Source: Gammaproteobacteria bacterium
GTDB lineage: Bacteria > Pseudomonadota > Gammaproteobacteria > Berkiellales > Berkiellaceae
Direction: 5' to 3'
NCBI GenBank assembly: GCA_016191245.1
Contig: JACPOY010000002.1
Coordinates: 1 to 64,000 of the forward strand
Length of the DNA stretch: 64,000 nucleotides
Shown here piece after piece: positions 10,925 through 19,294 of this stretch. The notes beneath the pieces are model-generated. The model ran no database searches and had not been told where the DNA came from. It saw only the letters and a program-made list of their open reading frames with translations. Positions within the stretch are counted from its first letter, which is position 1. Each line of letters opens with the position of its first letter. The position numbers were made by a program, and so were the translations under genes.

Positions 10925-11344
10925 ATGAAAGAATCAAAAGATGAAGAAAGCAGCGTAGATTCTGATTCAGAAGAAAAAGATGGGCCAGAAAATGAAAAGG
11001 CCATTGAGAACGAATGTAGAAGAACTAAAGTAACACTCTTAACAGCTTTTCTCGGTGCATTAATATTTGCCGTACCTTCAATATTTAGCATGCTTTTTAC
11101 AATATTATTTAGCAAGTTAGATGAAGAGCAATTATTACCGTTAACAACTGTCGTGCCAGGCTTAATGCTTACAGGTGCACTTGCCGGAGCAGCAACTGGA
11201 AATTATCTAACCAAGGGTAGAGTATATAATGCAGTTGTTGGAGCTGGGAGCTATCTTCGGCATTGTTCTAAATCCAAACCTTCAGATAGTGCTGAGGTAG
11301 ATGAATCAGTTCATACAAAATCTCGCAATTGTTTTAAATTTTAG
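10925..11344 (+). CDS. Small membrane protein of unknown function
   Basis: A 139-residue protein not recognised as any family. The N-terminal 35 residues are strongly acidic (Asp/Glu/Ser-rich, no signal peptide). Two hydrophobic helices follow at about residues 38-65 and 78-98; the second ends in a Gly/Ala-rich GALAGAATGNYLTKG that could be a helix-packing motif. The C-terminal tail is polar with three Cys/Ser clusters. Both tails would lie on the same side of the membrane. The ATG at 10925 has only a weak ribosome site (aggaaatcaac). It stands alone between the tRNA-Arg terminator and a gene-free stretch. The acidic, two-helix layout is compatible with a host-membrane-targeted protein, but nothing proves that. 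Confidence 0.6.
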   Translation: MKESKDEESSVDSDSEEKDGPENEKAIENECRRTKVTLLTAFLGALIFAVPSIFSMLFTILFSKLDEEQLLPLTTVVPGLMLTGALAGAATGNYLTKGRVYNAVVGAGSYLRHCSKSKPSDSAEVDESVHTKSRNCFKF

Positions 11345-11706
11345 CTGCTAAATGTCTAACCTGTTCTGTCGTTCTTAAATAGAATATCAGAGCAGGTAGA
11401 CTTGTTCTTTGATCCTGAACCTATGTGGGCCGATTGTTGCGCCTAAAAGTTGAACACATTTCCCCTTCGAGCTGGACACAATTTCGGCTTTCCTGTGCAA
11501 AAACAAAAGGGAACCAATACTTCTCTAGCCATGTCTTATTAATAGATTTAGCAATGTTTTTGCACTTCCGTTTCATTTTGATGGAGAAAATTAGAAATTG
11601 GTTCAGTAGGCTACAGATTTCCAGTAATTGGCGCGACGACATTTGGTATAACACTTACTGCAAAGCCGATCCGCACCGATTCCAAATACGATTAAGGAGG
11701 TCGCTT
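11345..11706. other. Gene-free stretch, possibly decayed DNA
   Basis: No convincing gene. Short frames exist on both strands: the plus-strand frame from 11425 is an N-terminal run-on of the following beta-propeller gene, and on the minus strand there is a basic ~55-residue frame (about 11424-11590). Neither matches a family I recognise. The AAGGAGG ribosome site at 11694-11700 belongs to the next gene. Confidence 0.4.
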
Positions 11707-12996
11707 ATGTCACAGTGGCAACAATTTCAAGCAAGTGCGCCTAGTCAAGGTTTTGCAAGTCTGCCAACGGGGCCTGAGTTAATCTTTAAATGGAAAATTG
11801 AGATTGGTTCAGTGGCTTTTAGCTCGCCGGTGATCGGTGCAGATGGTACGGTTTATGTCGGAAACTTACAAGGTGAGTTATCAGCTATTGCTCCTAATGG
11901 TACCCTTCGTTGGAAGAAAATGCTAGATCAACGAGGAAGTTTCATCCCTGGTTCTCCAGCGATAGATCAAAATGGCAATATTTATGTTGTCACAACTTTT
12001 AAAGCAAGAGTAAGAGATCATAGAAGTGGAACCACCATCAATAGCTATATCGCTCGTAGTAAACTACATTGTTTAACTCCTGCAGGGCAATTACGCTGGA
12101 GTTTTATTTTTCCCCTAAATAATATACCTCAATATACCGGGGGATTTAGTTTATCTTCTCCAAAAATATGGGGAGGGAGAAATCCGCTTATTTTTATTCC
12201 GGCCGTTTATACCACTAGTGCACCTATTATTGAAATTTTGACTATTGATCAAAATGGAAATCTTTTACAACGATCTAATATAGCGGGATATTCAGCACCT
12301 CCCATCACCAGCGATCATGGGATCTTAGATGATATTTGGGATTTTTTGAACGGCGCTGATTTCAATCCAAGTGGGGGTGAGTTAGATCTCGGTAAACGAT
12401 ATGGTTGGCCAGAGCCTTCTATTTGCATTGCCGATTTTGGTCCCCATGCTTCGAGACCTATTATTATTATTGACGATAATTATAAACAACTTGCTGCTTA
12501 TCGTTGGCAAAACGAGCAGTTGGTTAACCTATGGAAAAAAATATCTGCTAAGGCAAGACCAAGCGCTTCTCCAGTAGCATTTTTAAGTAGTGCTGTGGTT
12601 GCGGGGAAAAATGATGGAATTCTTACCATGTATGATCTTTTAACAGGCAATGAATTGTTTAAACCATGGTTTAAGACGGTTTCAGTATATTCTCCTGCTG
12701 CTTCCTTTCTCAGCCAAATTTATTTAGTAGCAGGACCGTACGTTTTTGCTCTATATAGCGATGGTAGACTGTTAAATAAATTTAAAATGAAGGGGCACAC
12801 CATAAGCGCTCCCGCTATTTCTGCCGATAGGGTTTATGTAAATGGTCAAGATGGTCTCTATACGTTTTCCCTTGATTTAAAGATGCATACATTAAACAGT
12901 GATGTACCAGGAGGCGTTTCTTCCCCTGCTATCGCCAATGATGGAACAATTTATGTGATCGATCGTAACAAGCATCTTTGGGCTTTTGGCACGTAA
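11707..12996 (+). CDS. PQQ-like/quinoprotein-type beta-propeller protein
   Basis: A 429-residue protein built from repeated propeller blades. Recurrent units such as SSPVIGADGTVYVGNLQGELSAI, GSPAIDQNGNIYVV, SAPAISADRVYVNGQDGLYTF and SSPAIANDGTIYVID match the PQQ-like/pyrrolo-quinoline repeat pattern (SSPAI-DGTVYVG-LYA). The start is set at the ATG at 11707 because AAGGAGG lies six bases upstream; the in-frame extension back to 11425 does not look like protein. No signal peptide is evident at this start, so the protein may be cytosolic, or exported by another route. Such propellers act as binding scaffolds (BamB-like) or enzymes; cofactor residues cannot be assigned. It converges on the minus-strand gene at 13039. 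Confidence 0.75.
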   Translation: MSQWQQFQASAPSQGFASLPTGPELIFKWKIEIGSVAFSSPVIGADGTVYVGNLQGELSAIAPNGTLRWKKMLDQRGSFIPGSPAIDQNGNIYVVTTFKARVRDHRSGTTINSYIARSKLHCLTPAGQLRWSFIFPLNNIPQYTGGFSLSSPKIWGGRNPLIFIPAVYTTSAPIIEILTIDQNGNLLQRSNIAGYSAPPITSDHGILDDIWDFLNGADFNPSGGELDLGKRYGWPEPSICIADFGPHASRPIIIIDDNYKQLAAYRWQNEQLVNLWKKISAKARPSASPVAFLSSAVVAGKNDGILTMYDLLTGNELFKPWFKTVSVYSPAASFLSQIYLVAGPYVFALYSDGRLLNKFKMKGHTISAPAISADRVYVNGQDGLYTFSLDLKMHTLNSDVPGGVSSPAIANDGTIYVIDRNKHLWAFGT

Positions 12997-13038
12997 CTGT
13001 CGTCGAGACTTCAAAAGTTGATTTCCCCGGAAGGATGT

Positions 13039-13326
13039 TTATTTTCTATTCTTATTTTTATTCTCATTCTCTAAGGCTTTTTTAGAGATGTCAGAATATA
13101 ATTTAATCGCTTTGGAAGCCATCTCTTGATATTCAGGATGTTTATCGACGAATCGTAAGATATATTGCGCGTCATTGAGCACCATCTCTAGGAACATTAA
13201 ATCAGACTCACTTAAAGTTTTATTTGCCAGCACTTTTTTTTCTAATTCAAATGCTCTTGGCAAACGCTTTTCTGTAAACTGCTTTAGTAAGGCTGCGCTC
13301 ATAATTTCATCTGAACTTTTATTCAT
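13039..13326 (-). CDS. Small helical protein next to PHB depolymerase
   Basis: A 95-residue protein, predicted mostly alpha-helical, with a Lys/Asn-rich tail and no membrane segment. It lies 14 bp downstream of phaZ and was probably co-transcribed with it. The position and helix-rich composition would suit a phasin-like granule protein or depolymerase partner, but no phasin motif is recognisable, so the function is unknown. Confidence 0.6.
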   Translation of the reverse strand: MNKSSDEIMSAALLKQFTEKRLPRAFELEKKVLANKTLSESDLMFLEMVLNDAQYILRFVDKHPEYQEMASKAIKLYSDISKKALENENKNKNRK

Positions 13327-13340
13327 GATTATAAATAACC

Positions 13341-14660
13341 TTAATGCTTGGTATTTTTGTGCTGCTTTGTGAATTTGATAATCTCAGGTAAAATAATCTT
13401 TCTAAATTTACTGCCATTAAACAACCCATAATGACCCACTTCTTCTGCTAAATAGTATTTTTTCATTGAATCAGGGAGGTTTTTGCACAAATCGAGTACA
13501 GATTTAGTTTGTCCTATGCCAGTAATATCATCATGCCCACCTTCAATAGCTAAAATCGAAGTGTTTTTGATATTTTGTAAATGAGCATATCTTCCGCGTG
13601 ATTTTAATTTTCCTTTTGTCAGCAATTTGCGTTGAAAAACGGTATCAATAGTTTGCATGTAAAATTCTGCAGTTAAATCCATCGTTGAGAAATATTCGGC
13701 GTAAAATCCAACCGTTTTTAATGCATTATCGGTTTTATCATCTGCAAAATCCTTGATGGCTTGCTGCATAGATTCCATATGCCTTTGTAGATTCATATTC
13801 ATAAACCCTGCAAGTTGCATAAACCCTGGGTAGACAAGTCTCATATAGCCTGGAAAACGACTAGGTACGATAGAAATAACATTTTGTTTAAACCAATCAT
13901 CCCCTCTTGAAGTGGCCAGCTCATTTACTTTTGTAGGGGCTTGGTCTGTATCGATGGGGCCACCTAATAAAATAACACTCAGTGGGATATTGGGATCATT
14001 GTCTTCAGACATGATTGCTAAAGAAACTAATAAAGGAACTGTCGATTGGCAAACCGCCATCACATGTAAGTTAGGACCCAATTCTTGCATAAAGGAAGTA
14101 AGATATTTTGCAAATTCATCAAAATCAAATGAGCCTTCTGTTAAAGGCACATCACGTGCACTTTTCCAATCGGTAATGTAAACATCATAAAAGGGGAGCA
14201 TATCGATAACCGTTTGCTTAAGTAGCGTTGCATAATGCCCTGACATGGGAGCAACGAGTAATAACTTTGGTTGATGTAAAGCTTTATCTCCCAACTTTTG
14301 AAAATGTAATAAATCACAAAAGCTTTTTTTACTGACTATCACTTCTGTCACTTCATAAATTTCATTATCGATTTGCACTTCTTCTATGCCAAATTCCTTT
14401 TTGGTATAGGTATCTGTTAACATATGATAAATATACAAAGTACCCGCTAACGTTCTTAAGTGATGTCGTGTTCTTTTTAGCGATTCATTGGAATGATTTT
14501 CAGGAAGAAAAGGGATTTTTCCTGGCAAACTCATTAAGTCTGAAACACGATTTACTTGCTTGGCCATCGTGAGATAGCCTTCTGATACAGGTTTCATCAT
14601 CCTCATCGAAGCGTCAACCATGTTATATAGCCAACGACTGTCCACTGGATTAAACAACAT
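13341..14660 (-). CDS. phaZ: Intracellular polyhydroxybutyrate depolymerase
   Basis: A 439-residue alpha/beta hydrolase matching the intracellular PhaZ type of Ralstonia and Legionella. Diagnostic stretches are LLVAPMSGHYATLLKQTV (oxyanion region), YITDWKSARDVPLTEGSF and the nucleophile elbow MAVCQSTVPLL near residue 200. In this family the nucleophile is Cys rather than Ser. A C-terminal EGGHDDITGIGQT segment carries the Asp, and VGHYGLFNG the His. It depolymerises stored PHB to 3-hydroxybutyrate oligomers. It is transcribed divergently from ackA-fabI, and a small helical gene follows. PHB is the usual storage polymer of Legionellales between hosts. Confidence 0.88.
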   Translation of the reverse strand: MLFNPVDSRWLYNMVDASMRMMKPVSEGYLTMAKQVNRVSDLMSLPGKIPFLPENHSNESLKRTRHHLRTLAGTLYIYHMLTDTYTKKEFGIEEVQIDNEIYEVTEVIVSKKSFCDLLHFQKLGDKALHQPKLLLVAPMSGHYATLLKQTVIDMLPFYDVYITDWKSARDVPLTEGSFDFDEFAKYLTSFMQELGPNLHVMAVCQSTVPLLVSLAIMSEDNDPNIPLSVILLGGPIDTDQAPTKVNELATSRGDDWFKQNVISIVPSRFPGYMRLVYPGFMQLAGFMNMNLQRHMESMQQAIKDFADDKTDNALKTVGFYAEYFSTMDLTAEFYMQTIDTVFQRKLLTKGKLKSRGRYAHLQNIKNTSILAIEGGHDDITGIGQTKSVLDLCKNLPDSMKKYYLAEEVGHYGLFNGSKFRKIILPEIIKFTKQHKNTKH

Positions 14661-14731
14661 AATTGCTCCACATTAAATTAGATATAAAATTAGTTATAAT
14701 TCAATCAGAATAACATATTTTTAATTAAGGG

Positions 14732-14797
14732 ATGGGAATTCAACTAGCTATAGATCCTGTGAACATCCATTGTCGCAATTGGAGATTGTATTATTAA
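14732..14797 (+). other. Possible 21-codon leader ORF upstream of ackA
   Basis: An ATG at 14732 preceded by AAGGG opens a 21-codon frame whose TAA (14795-14797) overlaps the proposed ATT start of ackA (14793-14795). The overlap could allow ribosome re-initiation at ackA. No homology is recognisable and the frame may be fortuitous. Confidence 0.25.
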
Positions 14798-15962
14798 TCA
14801 GATCATTGTCATCAATGCCGGATCATCTAGCATCAAATTTGCAACTTTCGATGCCAATGATTCGCTCAAAAAAAGTAAATACGGCTCTATAGGCAATCTT
14901 AATACATTGCCTGTATTAAAAGTCATGAATGAAAATGGAGAAGTGATTCATGAAAAGGAATATTCATTAAAATATGAATATCAATACTTTTTTGAATTAC
15001 TACTATCACAGCTAACATCTTCACAAATCAGCATTGCTGCGGTAGGGCATCGTGTCGTTCATGGCGGTAAAAGTTATCATGATCCTGTACTTATGACTCC
15101 GAGCATCATTGAAAATTTAAAACAGTTCATCCCTTTTGCGCCTTTACATCAACCCTACAATCTTGATGCTATTGAAATAATTGGTAAAGCTTTCCCCCAT
15201 TTACCGCAAATTGCATGCTTTGACACAGCCTTTCATCATAGTCATCCACCTATTGCCGATTACTTTGGTTTACCTCGTTCATATTTAGAAGCCGGGGTAC
15301 AACGATATGGATTTCATGGTTTGTCATATGAATATATCATGATGAAAATGTATGAAATTGCCCCCCAAAAAGCGAATGGACGCATTGTTATTGCGCATTT
15401 AGGAAATGGTGCCAGCATGAGTGCCGTCCATCATGGTAAATGTCTAGATAGTACCATGGGTTTTACCGCTTTAGATGGTCTGATGATGGGGACTCGATGC
15501 GGTAGTTTGGATCCTGGCGTTATTTTATATTTAATGCAATTTAAACACTTAAATCATCATGAAATTGAAGAGCTTCTTTACAAGAAATCTGGATTACTTG
15601 GGTTCTCAGGTATTAGTTCAAATGTAAAAACGCTTTTAGAATCAGAAAGCGAAAATGCAAAAGAAGCCATTGATTTATTTGTTTATCGTATTCGCAGAGA
15701 GCTAGGCGCGCTAGTTTCTGTATTAGGCGGATTAGAGACGTTTATCTTTACAGGTGGCATCGGTGAAAATGCGATCAAAATACGAAGTGCTGTGTGTCAA
15801 GATATGGATTGGCTTGGGATAAATATCGATAAACATAACAATGAAAACAATCAATTGATTATTAGTAGTGATAAAAGTCATGTTGATGTCAGAGTGATCC
15901 CTACCGATGAAGAAAGTATTGTAGCAAAACATACCTATGCACTATTAAATAAGAGGCCATAG
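14793..15962 (+). CDS. ackA: Acetate kinase, apparent AUU start codon
   Basis: A full-length acetate kinase of 389 residues that interconverts acetyl-phosphate + ADP and acetate + ATP. From 14793 the frame reads ATT then NQIIVINAGSSSIKF, the canonical N-terminus, but no ATG, GTG or TTG exists between the upstream stop (14760) and that motif. GGAGA at 14781-14785 lies seven bases before the ATT at 14793, so AUU initiation (as in infC) is the simplest reading. A start at the downstream TTG (14907) would delete the phosphate-binding N-terminus. Other motifs are GHRVVHGG, PLHQPYNL, DTAFH, RYGFHGLSYEY, AHLGNGASM, MGTRCGSLDPG and FTGGIGENA. fabI starts 1 bp after the stop. Confidence 0.9.
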   Translation: MNQIIVINAGSSSIKFATFDANDSLKKSKYGSIGNLNTLPVLKVMNENGEVIHEKEYSLKYEYQYFFELLLSQLTSSQISIAAVGHRVVHGGKSYHDPVLMTPSIIENLKQFIPFAPLHQPYNLDAIEIIGKAFPHLPQIACFDTAFHHSHPPIADYFGLPRSYLEAGVQRYGFHGLSYEYIMMKMYEIAPQKANGRIVIAHLGNGASMSAVHHGKCLDSTMGFTALDGLMMGTRCGSLDPGVILYLMQFKHLNHHEIEELLYKKSGLLGFSGISSNVKTLLESESENAKEAIDLFVYRIRRELGALVSVLGGLETFIFTGGIGENAIKIRSAVCQDMDWLGINIDKHNNENNQLIISSDKSHVDVRVIPTDEESIVAKHTYALLNKRP

Positions 15963-15963
15963 C

Positions 15964-16734
15964 ATGGATAATAAATTATTGAGTGGAAAAAAAGCGCTCA
16001 TTATTGGTATCGCAAATGAAAGTTCTATCGCCTATGGTTGTGCAAAAATGCTAAAGTCTGCAGGTGCCGATATTGCCATCACCTATTTAAACGAAAAAGC
16101 AAAACCCTTTGTGGATAAAATTGCAACCGAATTGCAACCCAGCATTTATTCACGATGTGATGTAACGATAGAACATGATTTAGAAAATCTGTTTTCTGAA
16201 ATTAACCAAAAATGGCAAGGTATTGATATTGTAATACATTCAATTGCATTCGCCCCTAAAAAGGATTTGCATGGTTCTATCATCGATAGCTCGAAGGAAG
16301 GTTTTTTGCTCGCAATGGATATTTCGTGTCATTCTTTTTTACGTATGGCAAAATTAGCAAAACCATTGATGAAAAATGGTGGCACCCTATTTGCGATGAG
16401 TTTCTATGGGGCTGTAAAAGTGGTTGAAAACTACAATTTAATGGGGCCTGTAAAAGCCGCTTTAGAATCTTGTGTTCGTTATATGGCAGTTGAGTTAGGG
16501 ACCCATAAAATTCGTGTCATTGCTATTTCACCAGGTCCAGTTAAGACACGCGCAGCTTCAGGGATTGATGAATTTGATCAATTACTTGAACGCGCGCAAC
16601 AAAAAGCACCCATGCATACCTTAGTTGATGTTATTGATGTTGGTTCAATGGTTACGTACTTGGCAAGTGATTATGCCAAAAATATTACCGGAGATACGAT
16701 ATATATTGATGCTGGCTATCATTTAATTGGATAA
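15964..16734 (+). CDS. fabI: Enoyl-[acyl-carrier-protein] reductase (NADH), FabI type
   Basis: A 256-residue short-chain dehydrogenase of the FabI group, last reductive step of fatty-acid elongation. The N-terminus GKKALIIGIANESSIAYGCAK is the FabI variant of the Rossmann glycine motif. IVIHSIAFAPKKDL follows. The catalytic Tyr-x6-Lys is present in ENYNLMGPVKAALE with an upstream Tyr (SFYGA), and ISPGPVKTRAASGI sits near the substrate loop. Only 1 bp separates it from ackA, so the two are surely co-transcribed. ackA-fabI next to phaZ suggests acyl-group or PHB turnover rather than bulk lipid synthesis alone. A second fabI elsewhere in the genome is possible. Confidence 0.9.
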   Translation: MDNKLLSGKKALIIGIANESSIAYGCAKMLKSAGADIAITYLNEKAKPFVDKIATELQPSIYSRCDVTIEHDLENLFSEINQKWQGIDIVIHSIAFAPKKDLHGSIIDSSKEGFLLAMDISCHSFLRMAKLAKPLMKNGGTLFAMSFYGAVKVVENYNLMGPVKAALESCVRYMAVELGTHKIRVIAISPGPVKTRAASGIDEFDQLLERAQQKAPMHTLVDVIDVGSMVTYLASDYAKNITGDTIYIDAGYHLIG

Positions 16735-16765
16735 ATGATTACAAATCAAAAGTTTATGATAAAAT

Positions 16766-16787
16766 ATTACCTCATTTAAGAGGTAAT
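16766..16787 (+). promoter_or_regulatory. Hairpin covering the ribosome site of the DAAO-like gene
   Basis: ATTACCTC pairs perfectly with GAGGTAAT around a 6-base loop. The 3' arm contains the Shine-Dalgarno GAGG and ends one base before the ATG at 16789. The folded mRNA would block initiation. Confidence 0.5.
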
Positions 16788-16788
16788 T

Positions 16789-17962
16789 ATGCTAAAACAT
16801 TGTCATCGCATCTTCCTAATCTTTCTTGCACTTTGTCTAACTCAATTGGCATTCATTGTTTCAGCTGATGAGCCTTCAGAAATTGAAATTCGCAAAATGA
16901 CGCCTCCAAAATTGAGTGAATCAAATCTAGGACAGAAAATACTTTGTTATCGTCCAGTGCGAAAGGGTGGCCCAAAAATGGCTATCGAAAGCATAGATAG
17001 TAAATGGGTAGTGCATAATTATGGACATGGGGGCGGCGGTTGGAGTTTGGGTCCAGGTTCTGCTAATTATGTAGTGAGTTTATTAGAAAATACAAAAGAA
17101 GTTCATCATTTAGATAAAAATACTCCAATTACGATTATTGGCGCCGGTGCTTTGGGGTTGTTTACCGCATACACTCTAGTCGATAAAGGATATCAGCATG
17201 TTACCATTATTGCCGATAAATATGAAAACCTCACCTCACATAATGCAGGCGCCATTTTTTCTCCCGCAGTAGGTATTAAAACAGAAGATCAAGTATTCAA
17301 AGATTTGCTGTTTAAGATAGGCTTTGATTCATTGAAATTTTACCAAGCTATCGCTTCGAGGCAGCATCCCATTTTTCTTGATGGGGTAACCCAAATGCCT
17401 CAATATTTTCAAACGCAAAAAACACCTGATCTAGATGCCTACGTGGGCCAATTATTAAGTCCTGCTAAAAATGTGATTGTTGATTTTGGAAATGGCACTA
17501 CCCAGGCCATGGTTGTTTATGATGATGCAATTTTTATTGATACGAGCAAGATGATGCAATTATTAAAAAACCATCTTAAAGGTAAAGTAAATTTTGTAAA
17601 AAGAAAAGTAACAAGTTTTTCCCAAATCAAAGATAACATTATTATAAATTGTGCAGGATTGGGTGCAAAAGATCTGATTGCTGATGAAGAACTTATTTCT
17701 GTTCAAGGTCATCTCATATTATTAAAAAGCCATGCAGCAATTAATGCTTGTCGATTCCACCCCCGGTAAAAGTAAAAATCAACAAGATCAAGATACCTAT
17801 AGGATGATTTATCTTTTCCCTAAACAAATTCCAGGTGTAGCACAGGGTGACATTGGTGTTTTAGGCGGGACTTATATTGAGGGAGCAACCTCACAAACGC
17901 CTAATGAGGAAGAGTTTGCATTGATGGTCCACCGAGCGAGGGAGTTTTATGGGGTTTCATAA
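16789..17962 (+). pseudogene. Secreted D-amino-acid-oxidase-like FAD oxidoreductase, circularly permuted, one frameshift
   Basis: The first frame (16789-17769, 326 codons) starts with a signal peptide (cleavage likely after IVSA, residue 26). The segment normally found at the C-terminus of DAAO proteins comes next: RPVRKGGP at 55-62 and HNYGHGGGGWSLG at 76-88. Only then comes the FAD-binding TIIGAGALG at 115-123, followed by NAGAIFSP and INCAGLGAKDL. At the A5 tract 17724-17728 the reading continues one base out of frame as LFPKQIPGVAQGDIGVLGGTYIEGA to the stop at 17962. That is where an ordinary DAAO would enter its RPVR motif. The protein would be periplasmic or exported and oxidise a D-amino acid or similar amine. 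The shift may be an inactivating insertion, a sequencing error, or +1 frameshifting; the rest of the coding sequence is intact. Confidence 0.8.
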
Positions 17963-18015
17963 GCCTAAATAGTACATTTTATCGCTAAAACACTAGTTTT
18001 TTGGCATTTTGTAGA

Positions 18016-18021
18016 TATAAT
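18016..18021 (+). promoter_or_regulatory. -10 box upstream of the MFS gene
   Basis: A perfect TATAAT 43 bp before the ATG at 18064, without a clear -35 box at 17 bp. It supports the downstream start. Confidence 0.4.
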
Positions 18022-18063
18022 GGTCTGTTAGCCCCAATTTTTTGCCTAAAAAGTAGCAAATCT

Positions 18064-19269
18064 ATGTTAAAAATGCTCCCAAAACTTCATTTGGTTCCCA
18101 TAATAATTATCTCTTTGCTGGGCTGTTGCATGGAAATTGATATTTCAATACCAAGTTTCCCAAGCATTATGGAATTTTTTGGTGCCACTCCCGCACAAGT
18201 ACAGAATACTTTAAGTATTAATTTCTTTGCTTTTTGCGTATCTGGGCTATTTTATGGACCGTTATCTGAAGCATGGGGTAGACGTGGCTTAATGTTATTT
18301 GGTGCAACGTGCTTTTTAGTGGGTGCGCTGGGATGTGCATTTTCATACTCAATATATCAATTAATGTTTTGGCGATTTATTCAAGGACTTGGGGCAAGCA
18401 GCACGGTCGTGCTGGGTTTTGCCATGATTTCAGATAGATATAGCGGAGATATTGCCGCAAATTATATTGGTAAAGTGAATGCTTATATTACTATTTTTAT
18501 GGCAAGCGCCCCTATTTTAGGTAGCTTGATTATTAACTATTTTACTTGGCGTGCAAATTTTTCAGCAGTTGCTTTGATTGCATTAGTGGCTTGGATGTTA
18601 TTAATTTTACAGTTGCCAGAAACAAAATTAGAAAAAAAGCCTCTTAAAGTTAATAGCATTTTTAAAGAATATTGGTCAATTATGACACATCGAGAATTTT
18701 TGCTTTATGCCAGTATGCCTAATATGCTGGTCACTGCTTATTTAACATTTGTGGGTAGTGCAGCGTTTTATTATATTAATACATGTAATTTGTCATATTT
18801 TGAATATGCAGCTCATCAAGGATTAGTTGTTTTTAGCTTTTCAGTCATGAGTTTCTATGCACATAAAGTTGTTGCAAAAATAGGTGGCGTAAAATCTGTT
18901 AAATTTGGGATGGGATGTTGTGGGATCTCAATAGCATTAATGACGTTTTTTGCATTTACATTCCCAGCTTATCCTGCATTCATTACTTTAACGATGTGCC
19001 TTTTTGCAATCGGCTGCGCTTTTCCGATGAGTGTTACTTTTGCACAATCGATGGAAATTGTTCCAACCCTTAAAGGGGTTTGCTCATCATTTATTATGTC
19101 TTCTCGATTATTCATATCATCAATGGCCATTGCAATGACAGGCGTGTTATTCGATGGCTCAATGCGACCTGTTGCCATAGTGAATGGGGTAGCGGTCGCC
19201 TTAGCATTATGGTTTTATTTTAAGCTTCAGAAAATACAACAAGCCAATCAAGAAGTGCTGGAAGTTTAG
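18064..19269 (+). CDS. MFS drug-efflux transporter, Bcr/CflA type
   Basis: A 401-residue inner-membrane transporter with 12 predicted helices. The N-terminal half shows the Bcr/CflA pattern: DISIPSFPSIMEFFGATPAQVQNTL, then the loop 2-3 motif GPLSEAWGRRG (DRxGRR-like), and RFIQGLGASSTVVLGFAMISD (motif C/D region). Members export drugs, dipeptides or cysteine by proton antiport. The ATG at 18064 is chosen because a perfect TATAAT lies at 18016-18021 and the 63 bp upstream, although open from a TTG at 18001, would place the promoter inside the gene. The last codons form the 5' arm of a terminator shared with the convergent gene. Confidence 0.85.
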   Translation: MLKMLPKLHLVPIIIISLLGCCMEIDISIPSFPSIMEFFGATPAQVQNTLSINFFAFCVSGLFYGPLSEAWGRRGLMLFGATCFLVGALGCAFSYSIYQLMFWRFIQGLGASSTVVLGFAMISDRYSGDIAANYIGKVNAYITIFMASAPILGSLIINYFTWRANFSAVALIALVAWMLLILQLPETKLEKKPLKVNSIFKEYWSIMTHREFLLYASMPNMLVTAYLTFVGSAAFYYINTCNLSYFEYAAHQGLVVFSFSVMSFYAHKVVAKIGGVKSVKFGMGCCGISIALMTFFAFTFPAYPAFITLTMCLFAIGCAFPMSVTFAQSMEIVPTLKGVCSSFIMSSRLFISSMAIAMTGVLFDGSMRPVAIVNGVAVALALWFYFKLQKIQQANQEVLEV

Positions 19270-19290
19270 AGTCAGCACTTCTGATTTTTT
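19251..19290 (+). terminator. Terminator of the MFS gene
   Basis: AGAAGTGCTG (19251-19260) pairs with CAGCACTTCT (19273-19282) across a 12-base loop, followed by GATTTTTT. The 5' arm lies inside the coding end. Confidence 0.85.
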
Positions 19291-19294
19291 AATA

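Noticed and set aside
11421..11654. Minus-strand basic ORF of 77 codons before the propeller gene
   Set aside because: No ribosome site, no recognisable family, overlaps the gene-free stretch; possible remnant only.
18001..18063. Upstream TTG start of the MFS transporter
   Set aside because: The extension covers a perfect -10 box and adds no family-like sequence.
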